Of a stretch of 64,000 nt of DNA, positions 36,801 to 48,986 are shown piece by piece. The notes under the pieces are model-generated. The model was not told the DNA's origin. It was given only the letters and a program-made list of their open reading frames with translations, and made no database searches. How positions within the stretch are numbered: position 1 is the first letter of the stretch; every line of letters begins with the position of its first letter. The position numbers were made by a program, and so were the translations under genes. Origin of the DNA: Sipunculus nudus (taxonomy: Eukaryota > Annelida > Sipuncula > Golfingiida > Sipunculidae); NCBI GenBank assembly GCA_026874595.1, contig CM049306.1, forward strand, positions 73,595,642-73,659,641. Direction: 5' to 3'.

Positions 36801-39800
36801 GCGGGAGTGTGAACGCATTGGGCTTAAATTTTACCCCTTTGTGTTGCCTAGTAACATTGTACACGTGCACCAATCATTTCCTGTGGACAGGAAATACCAA
36901 CTGCCATCTGTTTATCAATACAATAATCATTTATGTCAAGAATGTTGATCATTCTCTTAAACCTGATGATAATCACGCCGTTTGACACAGGTGTGGATGA
37001 AGAACCCACGGCCGAGAGATGAAAAAATGGTCATGACAAGAACCAACATGTAAAGGCCTTTGTGGAAACACAACACCGAAAGTTACTGAAAATTGTTATT
37101 TAATAATGACGGATAAATTGGTGTATGATAAAACCATTGATATATACTAATGCAATCAGGTAATTATATCCTAGACACAGTTCTTGCTCAAGGTAATTTG
37201 TATGATGTAATACAATGACAGAATCGCATGACTGGCACCCCTTGCTGGTGTATCCTTTACTTTGTCCTGTTATATACTTTCCAACAGATTATCTCGCCTA
37301 AGTTCGATTATGAGCAACGTCCACGCATATTTAATAAGGTCACGGGTCATTCGCCTACTTTGTGGTGTGGCCACGATCACTTACGAAATAAAATGAAGGA
37401 TCTGATTACACTCATCAGAAATGTTAATCAATTAAATAACTCGCCTAAGTTCAAATTCGAGCAAAATCCATACATTTTTAATGAGGTCAGAGGTCACCGC
37501 ACTGTGGCAGCACCTTGGTGACTTACCAAAAATCTTATGGATTTTCATGAAACTCATTATACATATTTACAAATACTTTCTCACCTGATTTATATTCTCA
37601 TCTAATTCATGCATATTTAATGAGGTCGGAAGTCACCGCACTTTGGAGTTGCCTTGGTGACGTACAAAAATCCTATGGATTTACATGAAACTCATTATAC
37701 ATATTTACAATAGTTTCTCACCTGAATCACATTCTCCTCAAAATTAGGTTAACGCATTTATATTTAATGCGGTCAGAGGTCACCAGGAACACGATGGGCG
37801 TATTATGCACGTTTGCGGTGCTCTTTTTCATGTTTTAATTTGTTACCCTTTCTGAATTAACAGAATGATAAACATTTGGATTTTTGGCACTACAACACAT
37901 GCCGGATGTGTTGTAATAGTCGAATCCGGATCGCCGGTGAAGAGAGCGGAGCGTTTACCGTCAATCCCCCAAGTTAATTGCTTTATGTGAATATACCTGT
38001 AAAATAAAAAAAAAATTGTCACCAATTTCAATAACACTGGTATTTTATTAATAAATGCACCAAGAATGTTGCATAATGAATTTTTCGGGCTATTAACAAT
38101 ATATATTTAGATATAAATATTATAAAAATAATATATAAATCTTCACTTAACAGAATAGTGCTGCGGATGAATGAACACAGTACCGGTTCGGCTTTGTTCT
38201 CGTGTCATGAATTGATCACGAGTGTAGTTTTAATTTTTGTTTCAGCACAAGCGGAATTGATTTGCCATAAGAAAGAAGAATTAGACTGCAACCAGGATGG
38301 ATGCATGTGTGCTGATTACATAAAAACAGCCAGTTGTTACAGGTAAATCGAAACTGTTATTCTTTACATCAGCTGATATTAGCTTCCTAAATATTTTGCC
38401 ATTATTATGTTGCTTTGGTCTCTGCCCAATTACAAATTTCATAGACTAGGTTCAGACAGTCCATTATGGATAAAAACACGTACTTAACGTTTATTACTTT
38501 GTTGAAAAAATAACAAATTAATTAAAAAACGTGCATTCAACAAACACACTCTCTGACAGTCTCTGCCAGCTTCTTCCTTATTGGCGAAAAATCAATTGAG
38601 AAAAATTATCTGGGCTGGATAGTTGTTCAAAATATACATCTTTACACTACTCTAGATGGTAGTTGGGTTATTGTGTTTAAGGGAAAAAGCAAGTATTTAT
38701 TAAATGAACACAACATCGAAATATTGAAACATTGAAATATTTTGGTGATAGGTGAATATGGCAAAGGGTGGTAAAGGATCGGAATCATTTGGCATATGAC
38801 ACTCGAACATGATATGATTTATACTATTACTTTAAAAAAATACCATTACAATGGCTTATGACCAAAAAATATTTAAACAGAAATCACTCAGAGGGCTAAT
38901 ATTTTTGATCACCAGAATATTACCAGGATGCTGATCAAATGTTGATTTATGCCACCTATAAGAGGTTGAAATGTATTAATAGAGGCCGAGAGTTGCATCA
39001 CTCTTGGCATTCCTTGCTAGAACAGAGGCCGCTCTTTAAGGTCACACAAGTGCACATTGCATGGGGTTGAAACTGTCGCCCCCTTGGGAAATTTCCACTT
39101 GAGGATCCGTCTGATACTAGTGAATGAAGATGGTCACTTTTTTATAATTTCCCAAATCAAGATTTATCAAGCTTCCGTGTTCTTCTTTCGTTTCTTCTCT
39201 TTGTCTCGAAATTGTCGCACGTGCGAAATATCAGGCCTTAACTCATGTACTAATGAAACAACTGCAGACGGGGATGAAATCAACTGAGTCTTAATAATTT
39301 ACTTGAAGGCGGTCAGTGGCACGCCAGCTGTGACACTGAAATTTACAAGGCAAGAATTGTTGATTTCATATGCCTCGAAACACCTGCATGCACTTACAAA
39401 CAAGATGACCTCTTTCGATGGCCCCATCCCTCTTTATTACATCGAGATTTATTTTTTTTTAAAATTGATGCTCAACTGAAAATATATAACAATATAATGT
39501 ATATATGTTCTTGTTGTGGAAGACAATCTTAACTATTTATGTACCTTGTGGCATACAAGAAAATTCGTAGCTTGACCGAGAAATGTTCAAAGCCATATAA
39601 CCATGCCCGCACGGAGCCATAGTATCTTTATAAGTGCGTGAGAACTAAATCACATGATTGACAGAAGCCAGCTGTGACATTGAAATTTACATGGCTTGAT
39701 TTGTCAGTTTCATCAGCCATGACACAGCTTTTTGCAAAATGGCGGTAGCTTTTTACCTGTTCTCCGAATTTATATGCATGACCTTGATCTTTTATTTGAA

Positions 39801-40329
39801 TAAGAGGAAAGATAATATATATTCATCGTCATTGTATAAAGATATTTACTCACGCGTTTCTCTCTTTCCATTTATTGGATAATCTAGAAAGCTGGACCTA
39901 TTTGCCTGATTAGAATAACATTTTTCATTGTAAAATCTTGAGGTATAATTAAAAATTCAGGTTTCGTGCGCCTCATGCATTGGAAGCATACCAACTTTAG
40001 TAGGGTAGATTATAATATATAGGTATTATTTAACTGGATACTTTCATTTATGATTTATGATGCAATAAGTGAGGCAGTCTAACAGCATAAGCATTATAGT
40101 GCTATAACTTTACTCTTAATTTGTTTTTATGTTTTTTACTGGAAATTGTATATGATTAACTAGTTTGCTGAAAACTTATGTGTAATACCATGGAGCTTGC
40201 ACACACAGCTACATATCTACACATACACACATATATATCACACGATCCAATACGTAAAACAATCAAAGACCATTTAGATTTAAAACCTACCAAGAATCTA
40301 CCTTGGTTGTCACCTTCGCTTAGATTAGA

Positions 40330-40371
<42 letters not shown>

Positions 40372-41254
40372 CAATAATTATATAAAAAAGTAGGATCGGG
40401 TGTGACATAGCGAAAAGTATAAATTATTATGGGAAACAATAGTCTTTTTTATGGAATCTCATGAGGTCCCATGGCAAATTTAGAAATGGCCAATCAGCCT
40501 CTATGTATAACTTTTTTTTATATAAATTTAGAACGCAGTAATGGAACTTAATTGGACAGATATCATTATATGTTATAAGCGTTTGAACTGTGACAATACC
40601 AGTATCGACAAGGCTTCTTCCTTGCTCAAGGGGAAGGGGATGAGACAGTTTAACATGCCCACTTTGGAAAAGGGGTAAACATTTTCGACGAAATAAGTGT
40701 CTAGGTTCAAACAACTTGTCGGTACTGAGTTTTATATCTGAACGTTGATAAGTGCATGAATGGTGATTGACACCAGTCTCATAAATTAACATACATGTGA
40801 CAATTGTCTAGGCGTAAATAGAAGATAAACTAGAAAACTATAAGCCTCCCTTTTATGGGATCGTCCAAAATTCTTGTTACATTCGTGCAAAAATGATAGT
40901 ATATTTGTTGAAATTCCTTGATGACATTCTTGAATCCGGATCTTTTTCCGTATCCACACCAACATCTAATTAAGTCTTCAGGTATAGTGTGAACAAACCA
41001 AAATCACAAAAACATGCACGAATAGGAATGAACGCATAACCTCGAGGCGGAGGCTACAATAAAGTTAACATTTGGAAACCATTTTACATTTCTTTTGGTC
41101 TTCTGGTACGTATTTAACGTTCCCTGTACATAAGAATGATTGTTGTTCCATGTAAATTTTAGGGACGTCAAGATACAATGTTTCAATGGAGAATGCACCG
41201 CGGAGGGTTGCAAATGTCTGCCATGCTGGACGGGCCCAGAATGTAACATTCCAG
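33896..41254 (+). CDS. EGF-cadherin gene exons 1-3 (signal peptide and Cys-rich module)
   Basis: Exon 1 (33896-33947) holds the signal peptide and ends ACAA/GTAAGT. The ATG chosen is the one giving a hydrophobic core (LWILLLACT); a second ATG follows three codons later. Exon 2 (38246-38342) starts after TTTCAG and encodes AELICHKKEELDCNQDGCMC. Exon 3 (41163-41254) encodes CFNGECTAEGCKCLPCWTG. About a dozen cysteines in 60 residues with a CxC...WTGPEC ending suggest an EGF-like fold. Confidence 0.8.
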
Positions 41255-42355
41255 GTAGGCCTAGTATACATATTATTCATAGATTGTACCGAAGTATCAT
41301 CTAAACACTTACTTTTGTTATCTTCTTGCAATTTTATGATCAAATACTTTATCAATAAGTTTTATGAATGGATAGTACCTAAAAATTCAGTCACACCGAG
41401 ATCTTGCTAATACAGCGAGACTTGTATTTGTGAAGCAAAATACACAGTGAAATCAATTCGGATGAAAATGTATTTTTTGTTATTATATGTTTGTTTGTTT
41501 TTTTTTTACACATTTTGGGATACTGATCCATATGCATGTATGCAATCCGTGCTAAAGGAGGTATTAAGCAATAACTAAAACTCAATAATACGCCAGAATA
41601 TTATAAATATGCCTTTGGTATAAAGAGCATATGCGGGAGTTTTAATTTTTAAGGGAATAATTCAGGATTAGGGGGTACAAAATGGCCTCAGAATTGATAT
41701 GTATCAATTTCTGTGAGCAAAACAGTGATTATAATACAGTAATGTTTATCATTGTCCAAATAAGATAAGTAAAAGTGAAATTTTTCAGAAAATTTAAGGG
41801 TAGGGGTTACGAAAATGGGCAAAACATTTACGCATGTTACTTTTTGGAGGGAAAATTATATCATTATGCAATTCCAATTCCATTGATGTCAAAATTACGC
41901 AATTATGAAAATCGCTCCAGAAAAAAAGTTTTAAAGTTGAGTACGCGGGTTGTAAAATAAAATGATTTTTTTTATTATGTTTGCCACATTTATATATTTG
42001 GAAACGCCTCGAAATTTGTAAAGAACCCCTCAAAGACGAAACTACGGGGGTAGCGAAAATTCCCTTTGGGTGGGGGGTTTCACTTTTTGGGCCCAGGACT
42101 ATTCAGGTCTAAACGTATTTATCCCGCCCCGCATGTATATCCAAATAAAACGACCATAACCTAAATCTATTGTAGAGACAAAAAGGCTTTATGGATTTCA
42201 GATATATGTCCAATGTTTGTTCTGTGAATTTATCGCGTGCACACGCGATTAATAATATATGTGTGTCCTTTACAAGCAACTAAATTTTGGACCGAGTGTG
42301 ACTCTCAGGTTAAAAGGGAAAATGCCGTTATTGCCTAAATATGATTTACGTAAGT

Positions 42356-42411
<56 letters not shown>

Positions 42412-44469
42412 ATATATATATATATAATATATACATATATTTCAGGACCTAAACACACTTACTTGTGTTCGACAGCTCTGTTTCGTAAGGGCCCCTACGG
42501 GCCCTCACTCGTCAGGAACACTGAGTGGTCTTGTCGGGGCTCCTTATACTTGATCCATGGGATTTGTAGTTGGTCAGCAGGTGCTTTGACCTGTGCCTGC
42601 ATGTCGCTGCGATTTCATTTCTTTTGTTTAGAGTGCCTAATAGGGGGCGATGAATAATAAAGTACTTTTCTTACAAACAAAGGTTACATGATTTAGATGA
42701 TGTAGAGTACGCTCTGGCTTTGCTGATTATCTTCCATTGTATGGTATATTGCACATTTAAGTCCTTGATTTTCCAAATGTATTCGCTTAGTGTGGTGGAA
42801 TTTCGTCTCTTCTCGTTTTTGAAGCTAGATTTGTGGGCCGTGTAGCGTGTTTTGAATGTGTTTTCTGTTAGGCCGATGTAGGTTTCTTGTCTCAGATTGT
42901 CGTGACGTGTTACGGTGGCTTGCTACACAATTAATGTTTGTTGTTAAACAGTTACCCTCGTAATGGGCAAGATTGTTTGTCTCTACAGTTACATTTCTTC
43001 GGTTCTGTTTGTTGCGCACTGAATTTGTTCAGTGTCTCCCTGTTGTGTCCTGCTATTATTTGGCCCATGTCTGGCATGCAGCTATAACTTAGCTTTACTG
43101 TATTTTTATTCAATAGTTTGTGGAGCTTGTGCTGGGGTGGAAAGCACTTGTCAAGAAGATTAAAAAATTTTTTTCCGATGTTTGTGGTCACGTTATCGCT
43201 AAATGATGGGTTGAACCAGGTTATATTTCTCTTTCTATTGTTTTTTGTCCTTTTAGTTTTCGTTTCTTTGTCGGAGTCGCTGTGGGAGTGGTAACTTAGT
43301 TTGTAATTGTAGCCGCTCTCTTGTAGCGCATTCTGATAGGTACGCGCTGCCTCCTCAAAAATCCTCTTGTTAGCTGAAATGCTGACGAGTCTTTTATTTA
43401 TGCTATCCGGTATGTTTCTTTTGACAGATGGTGGGTGGTTACTTTCCTTGTGTACGTACAGGGGTTTGTTGTTGGTTTTTAAATATGGCTTGAATGTACC
43501 GCTGCGCAGGTCTAGTGATATGTCCAAAAAGTCCACAACTTTTTTGTTTGCTTCTATTGTTATTCGGAGGTTGTTCTCAGATAATATTTTGCAAATTTCC
43601 TTTTTTATGGCTTCCGTTTGTTTGGGTCTTTTTTGGCAAATGGCTAATCCGTCGTCCCTGTATAGCCCTACATTGATGTCGATGTGCTCCAGTTGCGATA
43701 GCATATACAAACCAATTAGGTCACAAGTTTCAGCTCCATCGAAACTACCCATGGTTACATCAAAATTTGGGTTGTTTCGCTTGCACCATGGTGTATTGTT
43801 GTTGTATAATATGGACTTTTTAGCATGGGTGATGATGTGTTTTTTCCTGCATGGTTATTGCTTCGAATTGTGTTGCGAAGTCCAGGGCTTTCTTTAGGAG
43901 CTCTTCTGTAATTGAAGGGTAAAAATCGCAAATATCAAAGCTGATGAATGTTTTTGTGCGTTTATTTTCCACTTCACTAAACCAGGTTATCACATCCTCC
44001 GAATTCTTCCATTGGTTGTATTGTGTGGATTGCTTTACCTTTGAGTTAATCCTTTCCAATATCTGTTTGCTAATTTTACCGATTTCTGGTTTGCATGGGT
44101 TTATTAGTCTGCTGGTAGGTTTGTTTTGAAAGTTCGGTTTATGGTCTTTCAGTGTGATGAAAGCTTGGCTTGTGTTTGTAGATTCCATTCTGTCGCTGAG
44201 TCCGAGTTTTGTTGCTATCTTTTTATCTTCTAGTGTGTTACTGTTAACTATTGAGGGTGGGGCTTTCTTGTAATCTTTCTCAATGTTCTTTTGAATTAGT
44301 TCGTTGTACTGCTCCGGTTCGATTCTGTAAAAGTTGTTAGTTTTGTCTGCTGGTACTTATAATTTCTGTTCTTTTTTTATATTTTTGGTATCTTTGTTAA
44401 GTTGTTTCTGGAAAGGTTTCACAGTGTCCTTAAATTTCACATTCTGAATGATGTTTATTAGACCTTCTT

Positions 44470-44524
<55 letters not shown>

Positions 44525-47500
44525 TGTGTTTAATTGAGGCGATAATCATTTAATATATCTTTAATAAGAAGAACATAGTTAATTTTGAATGCTTCGGTAA
44601 GAAAATAGACTCTTTGATGGTATAATATGCTAAGAAAGATTAACTGTTACAATCACTGCACCGCCGGACTAATTGGGACAGAGGTTGTAAGGTAGCCAGT
44701 AAAGGCTAAATGAATGTAACACATTTTGATAAAACAAATTGTGTTTCAATTACAGATGGGGGAGAGCCACCTCGATTTCTACAACAAAAATACACATTTG
44801 AAGCAGATGCATTGCGGTCTGGAAAACTTGGTTCTGTTAAGGCGGAGGACGCGGATTTAGAAAGCTGTGATGATAAAAGGCTCCATCATTGCCCCTGTGC
44901 AAGAATAAAATACGCCATTCAAAGCGGAAATGCCAGCAAACAGTTCAGTATTGACGATGACAGCGGGGAAATCAGTTTAAAACAAGATGGCATCGCTGGA
45001 TACAGGGAAGTTGATATTGTAATCAGTGCAGAGAATGCCGTGACCGAGAATGAAACAAAGGCCACTGTCCAAGTGACTGTTGTGTTTACGGATTCCTACG
45101 GTTTTCCTGATATTGATGCGTATTCAAAGTTTCCGCCGGAAGTAACCGAGGAAGATGACGGAGTTAAACACATCCCGCATCACAGGTCCAAACGTTCAGC
45201 AGTGAGTTAATCTTACTTCACTTAAAGCAATAAAAACATGACACACAGGACTTTTTTTTAATAAACAGACTGGGCCTGCGAGTCACGATACCAGTTTCAA
45301 TTGAGCTGCTGTTCCAAGGTTCGGATCAACATATTCGCTGGTTTGCAAGTATTTCAAATAAAAACATCATAAAAATCGTGTTTATACCTGTACTACGATT
45401 GAATATATTTTGTGATGAAAAATGCCTTTGTTATCCAAAAATAATGCACGGCATGAAGAAATGTAAGTTTACTGAAGATGTGATAATATTTAGTTCTTGG
45501 TACGGGATTTGTTAACTTTTTCATCAAAAAATCATTATAGCTTGTACTGCCACCCCCAACTTCTTCAGAATTCGAAAAAGAACAAATTTCTTTAGAAATC
45601 GACGTTCAGGTGACAAGCTGCCATTAACTTCATTAAAACCGTGTTGCAAACAAATTCCTTGAAACGCGTTGCTTATCACGGTTTCCTGAAACACGACATA
45701 TGCACCAAGTGCTCGAAAAAAAATAACTTTTTTTCATTGTCCTTTAAAGGTGGTCTTCAGTCTTGAAGTCAGATTTTATTACTTATTTTACTTATTACTC
45801 GGATTTAAGATTTTGTCAGTGGTTTAAGATTTTAATCTTATGCCATTCGCTAGTGGAAAGAAATCACCTTAAACAACGTAACATATGTTGGATAATTGTG
45901 ACCTTTGAAGACAACTAGGGTTTTAAGATTTACTGTTAAAGCTGTTAAATGGTTAACATTTGTGTTATTCTTGCAGAGTGCGGTACCAACCAACATGACT
46001 TTTACTTTGGAGAAAGTTGGGTCGTCTGTCAACGTCACGAGTGTCAGGGTCGCCGATCAGCTACAGCTTCAACTGACGATTTGGGTGCCTGTAATGACTA
46101 CTGATCTGCGTATAGAGCTGTACACACCACATAACGGTACCGCTGTGATGGCTCTCTGCTCGCCAACTGTCACACGTGTTGGATCAAACTTAAACTTCAA
46201 TGCTTCAGCAATTGTTCCAGTTCTGGATGCCAGTGGCAAAGATTTCAAGGCAAGGGGAAATAAAAAAAAAATGTATAATATTTCTTATTAAAATGTGTAA
46301 AAATGGTTACTACATTATAGTTACATCTGCTATTTTCCTATTATTACCCTCATTATTTTAACAACTACATGTGATCACTATATACGTAATAATATTAATG
46401 AAGAATAATGCTCAATAGTGTACGTGCATATATATATAGAATTATGATAAAGATAAGAAATTCTCAGCGAATGACACCACTTTATATAAGACCACTGAAA
46501 AGATGTATTTTATTTACAGTACGACCATGCTGTTATCGATTTTGGAGTCGTAAGCAACTCCGGTAGTGACACGAACACCAAGGCTGCCAGTGAGATTGTC
46601 GTAGACTTTGGTGTGTTGATGCTTGATCTTGAGAATGGCACTAGTTATCGTGTGACTGCGGGCGGCGACTTTGAGGAGGGCAGGCAAATCTGGGTGGGAG
46701 CAGCCATTTTCATAGGAAGCAATGACACCTTGGTAGGTCAAATCTATTCATATCATTTTATATTTTAGCATAGCGCTCATACTTTATAATCAAATGGTTG
46801 CAGTTGTCCCCTGACTGTACTTCTAACAGGGGCCCTTCATCAAAATAATAAATTGTGTACAAGTAAACAAGAAATATCGGTGGGTAAAGAGGGGTGTAGC
46901 CCCCCCCCCCCTTTGTCTACCCAAAACATCTGAGAACTAGAAAAATATATACATTAATTCCATACTCTTACACTGTTTTAAAAAACACCACGTACATCAC
47001 ACTCAATGCCCTTAACATGCAGCCTCGATATTTGAGCTCTCCTAATGTAATGTCCTCTGGTTCCCCCCCCGCCCCGCCCCCCCCCCCCCCCCCAGAAAAA
47101 CTCAGCGGGCCGCAGTTTGTCCACCCTGCTTTTCATGATTGAGCGTGAAATAGCAGGATACTGCTGGGTTCATTTTATTTGACAAAGCATCATTTAGTTG
47201 TGTATGCCTAAAAGAAGCTTATTTTGAATTAGTTTGCATTAATTATATATGACTCCCCTATAACTTTTCTTTTCAGTTATGATATTTGTTTAGATTTATA
47301 TAAAGCACATGCAGGCCCTGCAAGGAAAATCATCTTGTTAGCTTCATATTCGCGGGGTTAACATTTCGGGATTCCCACTTTATCATTATTACACTAAGGT
47401 TCACTTTTCGCGATCTGCCCATTGTGAATATTACAGTATGCCATCAGACAAGAAGATTCACAAACGAAAACAAATTGTCATTGTGAAAAAAAAGTTTCAG

Positions 47501-48940
47501 TAACTCTTCGTATACTTTGATTCCCGGGTACATAGAGGTTATTGACGGTTTTCAGTGGTTAAACATCATATAGCTATAAACTGATTGAACAGCTTTTAAT
47601 ATTCCGATAGACCAGAAAATCTTCTGCACACAGAAAGAAAGAAACTGGAAAATCCAGAAACAGCACATTTTGAATAAAAAAAAAACTTGTTACATTTTAT
47701 TTCACTTCTTCTGTATCTGCTGGAAACTTCATGTTTTAAGTGTATTTATAGACGGCTTGAAAATAAATTTTACTTAATTGAAACCTTACCAAACACCACC
47801 CACATCCCACATCCAAACAAAATAATAAACATATTATCAGAACCAGATTTTGTGGATGAAATACAAACTGAATAAACTATAGATCAACTCAAGTTAACTT
47901 TGCCTCTGTCAGTGATAACGTGCGAATATGCTGTTAACAAGACTGATATGCAAAATAAATGATGTGACACCTTCACTGTGTTTCATGACTCTTGTTATCA
48001 GATGGCATGTAAAAAATAACCCTTGAAAAACGAGTAATCCGATCTCGCATTTCATGTTCTGGATAGTTACAAATACACACTGTAAATTATAAATAAGTTT
48101 GGTGCCGTCGGACGTCTCCATAAATATCTTCATATTCCACCTCGACATGCAATATCGATTTCTGTATATACTTTTTTTCTTTTACATAAACCATACACTG
48201 ACATACCAGAGAGAGAGAGAGAGAGAGAGAGAATATAACAAGTAAAGGGTTACAGCTGTGTAATGTTAGTGTTGTATAGAAGCCTACGCTGTCCAGGAAC
48301 TAATAGTCCAGCTGTTAAGAGAAGAATTGTGCAAAAAATGAAAGAAGCATGAAACTTAACGTTATAGTTGTCCAGACCATAATCAATATTCTCAGATATG
48401 GGGCCAAGCGGAATTCCTCCTATCTTGGCCAAATCCAAAATTTTTCCTATATGGTATTGCAAGTGCAGTTGTTGAGTTCTGCACAGTAGTCGCATTGTTT
48501 TGACTGTAATTAAATGTACGGGTCGTTTGCTGGACTAGATTTGTCTGTTTAGTCATGTATTTTGAGGCTTCACGTGTAGAACAGATCTTGATGCAATATT
48601 TTATACAGTGGAACCTCTATAATGTGGGCACCCTTGGGACTGGACCAAAGTGCCCACTTTATAGAGGTGTCCACTATATGGAGGTAATTACCAGCACATA
48701 GTGCTGCCCCCTAGTATGATATATTGCAATAATTACTTTTGTTTTGAGATTACTAAATTAACTTATTTCATGTATCATCTCTCTTTATTTGATGATAAGT
48801 TTTTCAGTGACATTTTATTGTTAATTATCAAGACATTTGTTAGAAAATATGTATTTTATTACATAAAAGTATGGAAAAAATAAGCACAATAAAAGGAAAC
48901 TGTGTGCAGTTGGTCTATCAGACTATCAGATAGTTGAACT

Positions 48941-48986
<46 letters not shown>

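Larger units (their letters stand above)
42443..44471 (-). mobile_element. Penelope-like retroelement, truncated and decayed, with hammerhead ribozyme
   Basis: A minus-strand element of about 2 kb inside intron 3 of the plus-strand gene. In order it has a 5'-truncated ORF with reverse transcriptase motifs, a GIY-YIG endonuclease region, a short 3' region and a type I hammerhead ribozyme near its 3' end. This order (RT, then GIY-YIG, hammerhead in the terminal repeat) is the known plan of Penelope-like elements. Both edges abut (TA)n. It is antisense to the host gene. Confidence 0.8.

Noticed and set aside
43367-43897. 176-aa plus-strand ORF
   Set aside because: Antisense shadow of the reverse transcriptase region of the Penelope-like element.
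46250-46291. Exon 5 continuing to a stop as the true C-terminus
   Set aside because: The extra 14 residues are low complexity (GNKKK), whereas a GC donor at 46250 joins in phase to a clear exon with a clean acceptor.
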